A stretch of DNA of 64,000 nt from Paenibacillus sp. PastM-3. GTDB lineage: Bacteria; Bacillota; Bacilli; Paenibacillales; Paenibacillaceae. The notes under the pieces are model-generated. The model searched no databases. It saw nothing but the letters and a program-made list of their open reading frames with translations, and was not told the origin of the DNA. Shown piece after piece: positions 47,950-57,211 of the stretch. Position 1 is the first letter of the stretch, and the number at the start of each line of letters is the position of its first letter. The stretch covers positions 62,001 through 126,000 of the forward strand of contig NZ_JARXXP010000016.1 in NCBI RefSeq assembly GCF_029893965.1, given 5' to 3'. Both the position numbers and the translations under genes were made by a program.

Positions 47950-50900
47950 TTATTCCTGTTTCTTGCGCGTTCTGAATCTCACGGCCAGGAAGATACCGAG
48001 AACCATAAGTCCTCCGCCTGTCAGATACAGCGGAAGCGGACTCTCTTCGCCTGTTTTGGGAAGATTGCCGGGCAGACCGTTATTCTCATTATCCGAGTTA
48101 GTACTATTATCTGTACCAGTGTCATTATCAGGTACCGAACCGAGCGGAACTTCATCAATATCAACTTCGATGATAATCTCCTGCTCATTGCCGTCCTCAT
48201 CCGTTACAGTGACGGTGAACTTATCCTTCCCGGTAAAGCCGGGATCAGGGGTATAAGTCCATTTTCCATCCGGTGTAACCACAACCGTACCATGTGACGG
48301 CTCCTCACTGATGCTCGGAATGCCGCCCAGCGGAATCTCTCCATCAATCGGGATATCCGCAATGGTAGTAGCTGTTGTAGCTTGCGGTGTTGGGGCACTG
48401 CTCACGGCAGGCGTTGCCGGACTCACAGTTGGTCCTGGTGTTGTCAGGCCTGGTGTTGCCGTTACACCTGGTGCTGGCGTTGCTGAAGGTCCTGGTGTAA
48501 CGACAGACCCCGGTACCGTAGAAGCGGTTGGTGTCGATGCTGGAGTACCCGGATATGATGTGGCAGGTGCCGGTGTGGGCGTTGCTGTTGGCGTTGCTGT
48601 TGGTGCAGCTGTCGGTGCAGGTGTTGCAGGTACTGCCTTGTTCGTAATCTGCTGCTGCACGTTCGGCAACGCTACAGTCAGGTTCGCGCTGCGTTCGGTT
48701 CCATTCAGCACGTACCCAACCGGAGCTACCGTTTCCTTGAAGGTGTATGCTCCCAGCTTCAAGTCCTTAAACTCCACAACACCGTTCGCGTCCGTAGTAG
48801 CTGTTGCGACCACAACATCGCTGGCGTTGTACAGCTTGAATTCTGCTCCTGCCAGCTTCTTCGCCGTATCATCCTGATCGACCTTCGTCAGCTTCAGCGA
48901 GCCAAGGATCTCCTTATTGGTAATCTGCTGCTGCACGTTCGGCAACGCTACAGTCAGGTTCGCGCTGCGTTCGGTTCCATTCAGCACGTACCCAACCGGA
49001 GCTACCGTTTCCTTGAAGGTGTATGCTCCCAGCTTCAAGTCCTTAAACTCCACAACACCGTTCGCGTCCGTAGTAGCTGTTGCGACCACAACATCGCTGG
49101 CGTTGTACAGCTTGAACTCTGCTCCTGACAGCTTCTTCGCCGTATCATCCTGATCGACCTTCGTCAGCTTCAGCGAGCCCAGAATCTCTTTGTTGGTAAT
49201 CTGCTGCTGCACATTTGGTGCAGCCACAGTCAGGTTCGCGCTGCGCTCGGTGCTATTCAGCACGTAGCCAACCGGGGCTACCGTTTCCTTGAACGTGTAG
49301 GTTCCAAGCTTCAGATTCTTAAACTCCACGACGCCGTTCGCGTCTGTTGTAGCTGTTGCGATCACAACATCGCTGGCGTTGTACAGCTTGAACTCTGCTC
49401 CTGACAGCTTCTTCGCCGTATCGTCCTGATCGACCTTCGTCAGCTTCAGCGAGCCCAGAATCTCTTTGTTGGTAATCTGCTGCTGCACATTCGGCAATGC
49501 TACAGTCAGGTTAGCGCTGCGTTCGGTTCCATTCAGCACGTAGCCAACCGGGGCTACCGTCTCCTTGAAGGTGTACGCTCCAAGCTTCAGATTCTTAAAC
49601 TCAACGACGCCGTTCGCGTCTGTTGTAGCTGTTGCAACCACAACATCGCTGGCATTGTACAGCTTGAATTCCGCTCCTGACAGCTTTTTCGCCGTATCAT
49701 CCTGATCGACCTTCGTCAGCTTCAGCGAGCCCAGAATTTCCTTATTCGTAATCTGCTGCTGCACATTTGGTGCAGCCACAGTCAGGTTCGCGCTGCGTTC
49801 GATGCTATTCAGCACGTAGCCAACTGGAGCCACCGTCTCCTTGAAGGTGTACGCTCCAAGCTTCAAATCCTTAAACTCAACCACGCCGTTCGCGTCTGTA
49901 GTAGCTGTTGCGACCACAACATCGCTGGCATTGTACAGCTTGAATTCCGCTCCTGACAGCTTCTTCGCCGTATCATCCTGATCGACCTTCGTCAGCTTCA
50001 GCGAGCCCAGAATTTCCTTATTCGTAATCTGCTGCTGCACATTTGGTGCAGCAACAGTCAGGTTCGCGCTGCGTTCGGTGCTATTCAGCACGTAACCGAC
50101 CGGAGCTACCGTTTCCTTGAAGGTGTAGGTTCCAAGCTTCAAATCCTTAAACTCAACGACGCCGTTCGCGTCTGTTGTAGCTGTTGCGACCACAACATCG
50201 CTGGCATTGTACAGCTTGAACTCCGCTCCTGCCAGCTTCTTAGCCTTGTTGTCTTCATCTACTTTGGTCAGCTTCAATGAGCCCAGAATCTCTTTGTTGG
50301 TAATCTGCTGCTGCACATTTGGTGCAGCCACAGTCAGGTTCGCGCTGCGCTCGGTGCTATTCAGCACGTACCCAACCGGAGACACCGTCTCCTTGAAGGT
50401 GTAGGCGCCAAGCTTAAGATCCTTAAACTCAACGACGCCGTTCGCGTCTGTTGTAGCTGTTGCAACCACAACATCGCTGGCGTTGTACAGCTTGAACTCT
50501 GCTCCTGCCAGCATCTTCGCCGTGTTGTCTTCATCTACTTTGGTCAGCTTAATCGAGCCTAAAAGTTCATTATTGGTAATTTGCTGCACAATTTGCACGG
50601 CCGAAGTAATATTAACGCTGCGTTCAGCCGAATCCAGCACGTAGCCGGACGGAGCCACCGTTTCCTTGAAAGTATAGGCGCCAAGCTTCAGATCCTTAAA
50701 CTCCACAACCCCGTTCGCGTCTGTAGTAGCCGTTGCTACCAAAGCTTTGCTGGCGTCATAGAGCTTGAATTCAGCTCCAGCAAGCTTTTTAGAAGAGTCA
50801 GCCGAGTCTACCTTGGTCAGCTTAAGCGAGCCGAGCACTATTTTATCATTAGTAACGGTTAAAGTTTTTTGTTGTGCCGGATCTATGGTTACAGCAGTAC

Positions 50901-53900
50901 TGCCGGCAGTAATTACATATCCGTCCGGAGCCTTCGTCTCCTTAAGAGTGTAGCTTCCACCCATTAACTTGATGAAAATCAATTCACCGCTTGCATTCGT
51001 AGTCCCGGAACCGACCAGTGTATTGGCTGAGTTATATAGCTCAAAGACTGCTCCTGCAAGTTTAGTAGCCGTATTTTCTTTCGCCACCTTGGTTACCTTG
51101 AGCGAGCCGTTGAAATCATTGGTCACTGTCAACAGAACTGGTGTGGAGGAATTGATAGTCACCGTACGCTCTGTAGTATCAACCGCATAGCCAGCTGGCG
51201 CCTTGGTTTCCTTCAATATATATTTTCCCGCACGCAAATCCTTGAACTCCAGGTTACCGCCGGAATCGCTGGTCGCATACTTTGTTTCCTTCAGTTCACT
51301 ACCTACGATCCGGCCCAGGGAAAATTCAGCACCAGGCAGAAGTAACGATTGATCCGCATTGGTCTTTAGTACCTTGAGCGACCCTTTTACCCCGCTGCCC
51401 GTACCGCCGGTATCAACGATAGTAAAGCTGTTGCTGTATGAAAAAGGCTTGCTTACTGATTTTGAGCCCGTTCCGGTGAAAGAAACTGCGTTAGTTACCG
51501 CTACAGTTCCTACAGCCGTAATAACAGTCTGGTACTTAAGCACGTATGGTTCGGATATCGTATTCTTAAAAGCCAGCTTAAAGATGTCCTTACCGCTGGA
51601 GTCAGTCAGGAATTCAAGTGTATAGTCTGTTCCCTCGGCCAGTTTAGCAGATGTTGCTGTTACTGCACCGCTTGAGTTCACCGTTGTTTTAAAAAGCTGG
51701 AAGCTGGCTGGCAGCAGCACCTGATTTGTACTCGGAGTATCCACAACCTGAGCATCGCCTACTACAGACTGATTCGCGTTAATGGTCATGGTCCAGTTTA
51801 TAATGGTCTGATCCGAGGAGTCTCTGGTTCCGGTCTTAGTCACATATTGGCCGCCGTTCGGAACACTTACCTCTGGAGAAGTTAAGGTTTCCGACACCGC
51901 GTTGGACTGTGCATCATTCAAAATTGCAGTATTGGTAACCTTATCCAGATTAATATCTCCGGCTATGAACGCTGTCTGGAAAACTACATAGAAGGCATAG
52001 TCGATATCGTTCTTGAATTTAACCTTAAGCTTACGTCCATCACTGGTTACGCCCGCTTCATACTCTGCAGCATTCACAAGGCTTCCCTGTACCGGATTAC
52101 CGTTAGACTTATAAGTAAGCTCATATACTTTGACCGAGCTGGCATCTCCGCCCGCCATCTGCTGGCTTGCCGGCAGCGTATCTACCAGCTCTGCACCAGC
52201 GGCCAGCGCTCTTTTGTTATAGTTCGCGCCAACCTTCCAGGTGATAGTCTTGCTTGTTGCATCATAACTGCCCGATTTGAGGCCATTTTTGATGACTTCG
52301 GTTCGTGGAGTGAACGTTTGAGCTGACGTTTGTGTACCCGTTGTTGTTTTTTCATCCCACACAATGGAAGCAGTATTCCTGAAGTAGCTGGAGGCTGTTT
52401 TTAGTTTGTAATAATCAAATTCAGTGCTGTATGTGATCGTATATGCCTCCGTAATGGGCTTCAAAAATTTGATTTGGAAGCCATCATTTACACTGAAATC
52501 TCCAGAACCTAAATTAGTGATTGTATAATCAACGTTTTCAACCAGGGCAGGAGAAATAACCGGTTTTCCGATCAGCTTCAAGCCTGCATTATCAAATTTG
52601 TCTGTCAGCAACAGATTTGTCATCGTTCTGTTGTCTTCATTAACCTTAATCGTCCAGTTCACTGTTTTGTTTAAATAATTCACACCTGAAGGTGACTGTT
52701 TGTTCAAAATCCGTTGGGTAGTAGAAGCAGAAGCTTGAACAGTCTGGCCGTTGTATGTAACTTTATTTACAATACTTTCACCGGAATATACCCGCTCCGC
52801 TACCTTGGTATCGTAGACAATCCGGTATGCTGACTGGATGTCATTGTTGAACTGGATTTTAAAGCCAGCTGTAGTCGCCGTATCCGGCAGTGTAGTCACA
52901 GTATAATCTGTGCCCGCAGTCAACTGGCCATCATCTGTGCCACTTCCATTTTGATCCAGATTCACTTTGAAAATTTTCAGCGATGCGGGAACATAGTCCT
53001 GGCTTATGTTAAAATAGTCGGTTAGCACAGCTTTATCCGCGGTAATTGTTTTTTCATCATAATTAAACTTAATTTGCCAGCTAATCGTTTCCGTTGTTGC
53101 ATTATAGCTGCCAGCAGTCTTCTCCAGCGATTTCCCGTAACTGACTCCAACGGCTGAAGACGTTCCGCTTTGGGAGGCCCCGTTGCCATTTAGGGTAGCT
53201 GTGTTAGTAAAACTGGATTTACTTGTATCTGTAATGCTGGTGAAGAACTTCACCCGATAGGCTTCATTTATCGTATTATTGAATTTCAGGTTCAAATTCC
53301 TCGCGGTACTTGCAGATGTATCATACAGTGCAGGATCGAGCTGACCCCCTTGAGTTACGTTTCCCTGTACATCGACATTCAGACCATATACAGCTATGGA
53401 GACCGTATTCAAATCCAGACCTGTTGGAATCGTATCTGTAACGGATGCATTCGCGAGCCTGCTTAGAGAGGTATTCACATCCACCGTCCACTCAATCGTG
53501 CTTGCATTATATTTTTGCGGCAGCGGGACTCCGGATTTGCTAACAGCCTTTCCGTTATTGGGCTGAATCTGGAGTGTGATGGAGTTACTCGCATTTCCTG
53601 CGATCGGAAAAGGAAGCACCTGTGTTGTACTGCCGGTAACTGTAGTCGAGCTTAGCTTGGACTCCGCCCAAAAGTTTCCTTTTATATCAAACAGCCCATC
53701 AATATTCTTATTAAATTTAAATACGACTTTATTATCAGAACCTACCGTATAAGTGCCGACACCATCGTCAAATTCACTGTTAACCAGTGTGCCCGAATAG
53801 GTTTGATCAATTTTTAACTGGGACGGAAGAGTATATGTATAAGTAGCACCCTCTCCATATTTGGCATCCGGAAGCTCATAGGTCAAATTCAGCTTAACTG

Positions 53901-54108
53901 TAGAATCCAGCTTATACACGTTGCTTGTAACCTGCGTACCGTTCTCATAGACGGACAGGGTTACGCTTTTAACAATATCCTCTGTAATTTGAGTTTCTGT
54001 TGCATCTGCATTGACATTTGAAAAGAAACCTATTGTGGTTGCAAGTGCTGTTACCAGCATAACTACTCCGAGCCAAATGGCCCATTTGTTTTGTCTTATT
54101 ACTCTCAA
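47950..54108 (-). CDS. Giant LPXTG cell-wall adhesin with collagen-binding-like and SpaA repeats
   Basis: The product has 2052 residues. A signal peptide (residues about 1-37) opens the protein. Residues 40-900 hold an SdrG/Cna-type N-terminal region and five modules of the W-x-(V/I)-x-x-N ... V-x-D pattern (collagen-binding-like). Residues 905-1823 are ten SpaA/Cna-B-like repeats of about 92 residues; LTKVD lysine, KETVAP glutamate and ITN asparagine fit the triad of intramolecular isopeptide bonds. A Pro/Thr/Ala-rich wall-spanning linker (about 1823-1905), a Big_9-like domain (about 1915-1985), an Asn/Asp spacer, the sortase motif LPKTG at 2016, a membrane helix and an RKKQE tail follow. 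It starts with TTG. It likely mediates surface attachment; no sortase is in the window. Ligand unknown. Confidence 0.9.
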   Translation of the reverse strand: MRVIRQNKWAIWLGVVMLVTALATTIGFFSNVNADATETQITEDIVKSVTLSVYENGTQVTSNVYKLDSTVKLNLTYELPDAKYGEGATYTYTLPSQLKIDQTYSGTLVNSEFDDGVGTYTVGSDNKVVFKFNKNIDGLFDIKGNFWAESKLSSTTVTGSTTQVLPFPIAGNASNSITLQIQPNNGKAVSKSGVPLPQKYNASTIEWTVDVNTSLSRLANASVTDTIPTGLDLNTVSIAVYGLNVDVQGNVTQGGQLDPALYDTSASTARNLNLKFNNTINEAYRVKFFTSITDTSKSSFTNTATLNGNGASQSGTSSAVGVSYGKSLEKTAGSYNATTETISWQIKFNYDEKTITADKAVLTDYFNISQDYVPASLKIFKVNLDQNGSGTDDGQLTAGTDYTVTTLPDTATTAGFKIQFNNDIQSAYRIVYDTKVAERVYSGESIVNKVTYNGQTVQASASTTQRILNKQSPSGVNYLNKTVNWTIKVNEDNRTMTNLLLTDKFDNAGLKLIGKPVISPALVENVDYTITNLGSGDFSVNDGFQIKFLKPITEAYTITYSTEFDYYKLKTASSYFRNTASIVWDEKTTTGTQTSAQTFTPRTEVIKNGLKSGSYDATSKTITWKVGANYNKRALAAGAELVDTLPASQQMAGGDASSVKVYELTYKSNGNPVQGSLVNAAEYEAGVTSDGRKLKVKFKNDIDYAFYVVFQTAFIAGDINLDKVTNTAILNDAQSNAVSETLTSPEVSVPNGGQYVTKTGTRDSSDQTIINWTMTINANQSVVGDAQVVDTPSTNQVLLPASFQLFKTTVNSSGAVTATSAKLAEGTDYTLEFLTDSSGKDIFKLAFKNTISEPYVLKYQTVITAVGTVAVTNAVSFTGTGSKSVSKPFSYSNSFTIVDTGGTGSGVKGSLKVLKTNADQSLLLPGAEFSLGRIVGSELKETKYATSDSGGNLEFKDLRAGKYILKETKAPAGYAVDTTERTVTINSSTPVLLTVTNDFNGSLKVTKVAKENTATKLAGAVFELYNSANTLVGSGTTNASGELIFIKLMGGSYTLKETKAPDGYVITAGSTAVTIDPAQQKTLTVTNDKIVLGSLKLTKVDSADSSKKLAGAEFKLYDASKALVATATTDANGVVEFKDLKLGAYTFKETVAPSGYVLDSAERSVNITSAVQIVQQITNNELLGSIKLTKVDEDNTAKMLAGAEFKLYNASDVVVATATTDANGVVEFKDLKLGAYTFKETVSPVGYVLNSTERSANLTVAAPNVQQQITNKEILGSLKLTKVDEDNKAKKLAGAEFKLYNASDVVVATATTDANGVVEFKDLKLGTYTFKETVAPVGYVLNSTERSANLTVAAPNVQQQITNKEILGSLKLTKVDQDDTAKKLSGAEFKLYNASDVVVATATTDANGVVEFKDLKLGAYTFKETVAPVGYVLNSIERSANLTVAAPNVQQQITNKEILGSLKLTKVDQDDTAKKLSGAEFKLYNASDVVVATATTDANGVVEFKNLKLGAYTFKETVAPVGYVLNGTERSANLTVALPNVQQQITNKEILGSLKLTKVDQDDTAKKLSGAEFKLYNASDVVIATATTDANGVVEFKNLKLGTYTFKETVAPVGYVLNSTERSANLTVAAPNVQQQITNKEILGSLKLTKVDQDDTAKKLSGAEFKLYNASDVVVATATTDANGVVEFKDLKLGAYTFKETVAPVGYVLNGTERSANLTVALPNVQQQITNKEILGSLKLTKVDQDDTAKKLAGAEFKLYNASDVVVATATTDANGVVEFKDLKLGAYTFKETVAPVGYVLNGTERSANLTVALPNVQQQITNKAVPATPAPTAAPTATPTATPTPAPATSYPGTPASTPTASTVPGSVVTPGPSATPAPGVTATPGLTTPGPTVSPATPAVSSAPTPQATTATTIADIPIDGEIPLGGIPSISEEPSHGTVVVTPDGKWTYTPDPGFTGKDKFTVTVTDEDGNEQEIIIEVDIDEVPLGSVPDNDTGTDNSTNSDNENNGLPGNLPKTGEESPLPLYLTGGGLMVLGIFLAVRFRTRKKQE
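48640..50572 (-). repeat. Seven tandem 276-bp repeats in the adhesin gene
   Basis: Units 4-10 of the SpaA-like array are almost identical at DNA level, with boundaries near 48640, 48917, 49193, 49469, 49745, 50021, 50297 and 50572. Differences are mainly silent or swap NST/NGT/NSI, DLK/NLK, and alternate AAPN/ALPN blocks. Units 1-3 upstream (50573-51392) are more divergent. Recent expansion by unequal recombination is likely. Confidence 0.95.
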
Positions 54109-54199
54109 GAATTTTCCCTCTCCCTCATCTTTTATTAAGAACAGTGTTGGAATACTACTATTCCCCCTACAAAATCCCTATAAAGCTGGCCTTCACAAC

Positions 54200-54220
54200 A
54201 AAAAAATGCGCCTATGCGCA
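54200..54220 (-). terminator. Candidate attenuator in the adhesin leader
   Basis: On the minus strand TGCGC-ATAG-GCGCA is followed by seven U residues, about 90 bases before the adhesin start codon. A second hairpin (GGAATA-N4-TATTCC, 54149-54164) lies nearer to the start. The stem is short, so it may be weak or conditional. Confidence 0.4.
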
Positions 54221-54303
54221 ATAACGTCAAGATACATTGTAACTATTTTCGCTGACAAACCACTGATAAATCACTTCCATTTGCCCTACCCGCCTCATCA
54301 GCA

Positions 54304-54353
54304 CAAAAAAAGCCATACATCCGCAAAGAACGCTTTGCAGAATGCATGGCTTT
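54304..54353 (-). terminator. Intrinsic terminator after leuA
   Basis: AAAGCCATGCATTCTGCAAAG and CTTTGCGGATGTATGGCTTT arms pair with few mismatches, followed by a U run on the minus strand. Confidence 0.8.
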
Positions 54354-54387
54354 CATTAACTTATTCTTTTTCTTCTATAAAATAGTC

Positions 54388-55929
54388 TTACAGCTGTGCA
54401 TGATCACGACGAGTGTACGTCTTACGCTTCTCCAGCAGCTTATTGAGCGCATCCAGATAAGCCCGGGCGCTGGCCTCAAGAATATCCGTGCTCAGTCCGC
54501 GTCCTTGTGCAGCTACTTCACCCTGGGACAGCACAACATGTACCTCACCCTGTGCATCCTTGCCGCGGCTTACAGCTTTAATGGAATAGTCACCCAGGGT
54601 AACTTCCTCGCTTGTAGCCAGATCGATCGCATTATAAATGGCATCAACCGAACCATTCCCCTCGGCAACTGCTACTATCGGCTCAGCTTCCTGGCCTTTA
54701 ATGACTACCTTTGCTGTAGGAATGGACTCATTGCCGTAAGTGACATAAATGGTCTGCAGACTGAAAATTTCCGGCGTATCGCCCAGCTTTTCCTCCAACA
54801 GGGCCAGAATGTCCTCATCGGAGACCTCTTTTTTCTTATCAGCCAGATCCTTGAATTTCGCAAAGGCGGTATTCACTTCTTCCTCCGGCAGGTCATATCC
54901 CAGATCATTAAGTTTATCCCGGAAGGCGTGACGGCCGGAATGCTTGCCCAGCACCAGCTTACTCTCTTTGAGCCCGATCGTTTCCGGCGTCATAATCTCA
55001 TAGGTGGTCTTCTCCTTGAGCATGCCGTCCTGATGGATACCAGACTCATGTGCAAAAGCATTGGCCCCGACAATTGCCTTATTGCCCGGAACGGCCATCC
55101 CGGTCAGTCTGCTGACCAGACGGCTGGTCCGGGAGATTTCCGAGAGCACCAGAGAAGTCTTCGCTCCGAAAAATTCGTTGCGCGTCTCCAGCGCCAGAGC
55201 CACTTCTTCAATCGCCGTATTACCGGCCCGTTCCCCGATACCGTTGATGGTACCTTCGATCTGATCCGCACCGTTCTGAATGGCCGCCAGTGTATTGGCA
55301 GTAGCCATTCCCAGGTCATTATGACAGTGGGCACTCAGCTGGACCTTCTCAATGTCAGGCACTGTATCCTTCAGGAATTTAAAAATGGCTCCATATTCCG
55401 AGGGGTTCAGGTAACCGACCGTATCGGGAATATTGACCACATTCGCGCCCTCACGGATCGCCATGGCCACCATTTCCGCCATAAAATCACGCTCGGTCCG
55501 TCCGGCATCCTCCAAGGAAAACTCCAGCTTGGAAAAATACTTCTTCGCGTAACGGATCGCAGATTGTGCGGTTTCAAGCACCTGGGCTTTTTCCATACGC
55601 AGCTTATGCTGCCGGTGAATCGGCGAGGTTGCCAGAAAAATATGAATGCAAGGGTCCTGCGCGCCCTTCAGTGCTTCTCTGACCGCGTCAATATCAGTCT
55701 CTCTGGAGCGTGAAAGTCCGATAACAGTAACATCCTTTACTGCTTTCGCTACGGCGTTGACAGCTGCCAGATCGCCCGGTGAAGCTGCGGGGAAGCCTGC
55801 CTCCATCCGGTCAACTCCAAGCTTTTCAAGCTGGTAGGCGATTTCCACCTTCTCACGTGTATTCAGGTTCACACCCGGCGACTGCTCCCCGTCACGCAGC
55901 GTCGTGTCGAACACATAGATTTTCCGCAA
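54388..55929 (-). CDS. leuA: 2-isopropylmalate synthase
   Basis: This enzyme condenses 2-oxoisovalerate with acetyl-CoA, the first committed step of leucine synthesis. The product has 513 residues, starting MRKIYVFDTTLRDGEQSPG. The DRE-TIM barrel has DTTLRDGEQ and HCHNDLGMATAN; a flexible linker follows, and the C-terminal LeuA regulatory domain (from about 390) binds leucine for feedback. The TTG at 55929 with AGGAGGT at seven bases is the likely start, as in other LeuA proteins. A terminator-like hairpin (55955-55998) separates it from ilvC, so leuA may be expressed at a lower level than ilvBHC. Confidence 0.95.
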   Translation of the reverse strand: MRKIYVFDTTLRDGEQSPGVNLNTREKVEIAYQLEKLGVDRMEAGFPAASPGDLAAVNAVAKAVKDVTVIGLSRSRETDIDAVREALKGAQDPCIHIFLATSPIHRQHKLRMEKAQVLETAQSAIRYAKKYFSKLEFSLEDAGRTERDFMAEMVAMAIREGANVVNIPDTVGYLNPSEYGAIFKFLKDTVPDIEKVQLSAHCHNDLGMATANTLAAIQNGADQIEGTINGIGERAGNTAIEEVALALETRNEFFGAKTSLVLSEISRTSRLVSRLTGMAVPGNKAIVGANAFAHESGIHQDGMLKEKTTYEIMTPETIGLKESKLVLGKHSGRHAFRDKLNDLGYDLPEEEVNTAFAKFKDLADKKKEVSDEDILALLEEKLGDTPEIFSLQTIYVTYGNESIPTAKVVIKGQEAEPIVAVAEGNGSVDAIYNAIDLATSEEVTLGDYSIKAVSRGKDAQGEVHVVLSQGEVAAQGRGLSTDILEASARAYLDALNKLLEKRKTYTRRDHAQL

Positions 55930-55954
55930 GCTGAGCACCTCCTGAAAATTGTGC

Positions 55955-55998
55955 AAAAACCCTCAAATGCGGCCCGCAAAGTTACGGCCGCATCTGAG
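55955..55998 (-). terminator. Intrinsic terminator between ilvC and leuA
   Basis: CCTCAGATGCGGCC and GGCCGCATTTGAGG pair over about 14 bases with one mismatch around a 10-base loop, followed by GTTTTTG. It would end a share of transcripts before leuA, or act as a regulated attenuator. Confidence 0.75.
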
Positions 55999-56036
55999 GA
56001 TTACACTATTGTGTCTTACCAATTAAGTATATGAGC

Positions 56037-57029
56037 CTATTTCTTAATCCAGTGCATCATTTCACGCAGCTGGCTGCCGACTACTTCTACCGGATGAGCA
56101 GCTTCGTTGCGGCGGGTAGCAGTCAGGAAGGCACGGCCGGACTGGTTCTCCAGGATAAAGTCACGGGCAAATTTACCCTGCTGGATATCAGTCAGTACAG
56201 CTTTCATTGCTTTTTTGGTTTCGTCAGTAACAATGCGCGGTCCAGTTACATAGTCACCGTACTCGGCAGTGTTGGAGATGGAATCACGCATAGTAGCAAG
56301 TCCGCCTTCATACACCAGGTCAACAATCAGCTTCAGCTCATGCAGACACTCGAAGTAAGCCATTTCAGGAGCATATCCTGCTTCAGTCAACGTTTCGAAG
56401 CCGGCTTTGATCAGTGCGGATACACCGCCGCAAAGTACAGCCTGCTCACCGAACAGATCGGTTTCGGTTTCTTCACGGAAGGAGGTTTCGATAACCCCTG
56501 CACGTGTACAGCCGATACCTTTAGCATAAGCAAGTCCGATTGCCTTAGCATTTCCTGTAGCATCCTGTTCGATTGCGATCAGACCAGGAACGCCGAAGCC
56601 TTCTACATAAGTGCGGCGAACCATGTGGCCCGGGGATTTAGGTGCAACCAGCAGTACGTCAGCATCCTTAGGAGCAACGATCTGGCCGAAATGTACGTTG
56701 AAGCCGTGGGAGAACATCAGAGCTGCGCCTTTTTTGAGGTTAGGCTCAATATCATTCTTATATACGGATGCCTGTGTTTCGTCCGGCATCAGAATTTGCA
56801 CTACGTCTGCACGGGATACTGCTTCAGCTACCGACAATACTTCAAAGCCGTCATTTTTGGCGGTTTCAAAGGATTTGCCTTCACGCAGGCCGATGACAAC
56901 CTGAAGCCCGCTGTCGCGCAGGTTCTGCGCCTGGGCATGTCCTTGGCTGCCGTACCCGATTACTGCAATTGTCTTTCCTTTTAATACGCTGAGTTCTGCA
57001 TCCTGTTCATAGTACGTTGTCACTGCCAT
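56037..57029 (-). CDS. ilvC: Ketol-acid reductoisomerase
   Basis: This enzyme isomerises and reduces acetolactate in valine/isoleucine synthesis. The class I enzyme here has 330 residues. The NADPH Rossmann motif is GYGSQGHAQAQNLRDSG; metal ligands lie in EQDATG...ETSFREETETDLFGEQ and the CHELKLIVD segment. The ATG at 57029 is nine bases from AGGAGG; a TTG two codons upstream is less likely. It is the third gene of the T-box operon. Confidence 0.96.
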   Translation of the reverse strand: MAVTTYYEQDAELSVLKGKTIAVIGYGSQGHAQAQNLRDSGLQVVIGLREGKSFETAKNDGFEVLSVAEAVSRADVVQILMPDETQASVYKNDIEPNLKKGAALMFSHGFNVHFGQIVAPKDADVLLVAPKSPGHMVRRTYVEGFGVPGLIAIEQDATGNAKAIGLAYAKGIGCTRAGVIETSFREETETDLFGEQAVLCGGVSALIKAGFETLTEAGYAPEMAYFECLHELKLIVDLVYEGGLATMRDSISNTAEYGDYVTGPRIVTDETKKAMKAVLTDIQQGKFARDFILENQSGRAFLTATRRNEAAHPVEVVGSQLREMMHWIKK

Positions 57030-57063
57030 TGTCAATATCCTCCTTTAATTTGGAACCCATCGT

Positions 57064-57136
57064 AAAGAGCGGGTACTTCAAGAGTGCCTGAGGCTGAATC
57101 CGCAGCTCCGTGCTGCTCCTCAAGTCCCCGCTCTTT
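57064..57136 (-). other. Long stem-loop in the ilvH-ilvC spacer
   Basis: AAAGAGCGGGGACTTGA and TCAAGAGTACCCGCTCTTT-like outer arms pair, with smaller inner stems. No U tract follows, so a processing or stabilising element is more likely than a terminator. It sits just ahead of the ilvC ribosome binding site. Confidence 0.45.
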
Positions 57137-57211
57137 CGAGGGCAATTCATTATAATATTATCAAATTAATGCACACAAGCAGCAATTCGTTAAAGCTGTA
57201 AATTATACTGA

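Noticed and set aside
48311..48877. Val/Gly/Ala-rich frame antisense to the adhesin linker
   Set aside because: Product of the repetitive Pro/Thr codons read backwards; no independent evidence.
48640..50572. Regular direct repeats suggestive of a CRISPR or minisatellite
   Set aside because: The 276-bp period is in frame and encodes folded SpaA-like domains; there are no unique spacers.
55935..55955. CodY-box-like AATTTTCAG at the leuA ribosome binding site
   Set aside because: Only about 10 of 15 positions match and it coincides with the binding site, so chance similarity is likely.
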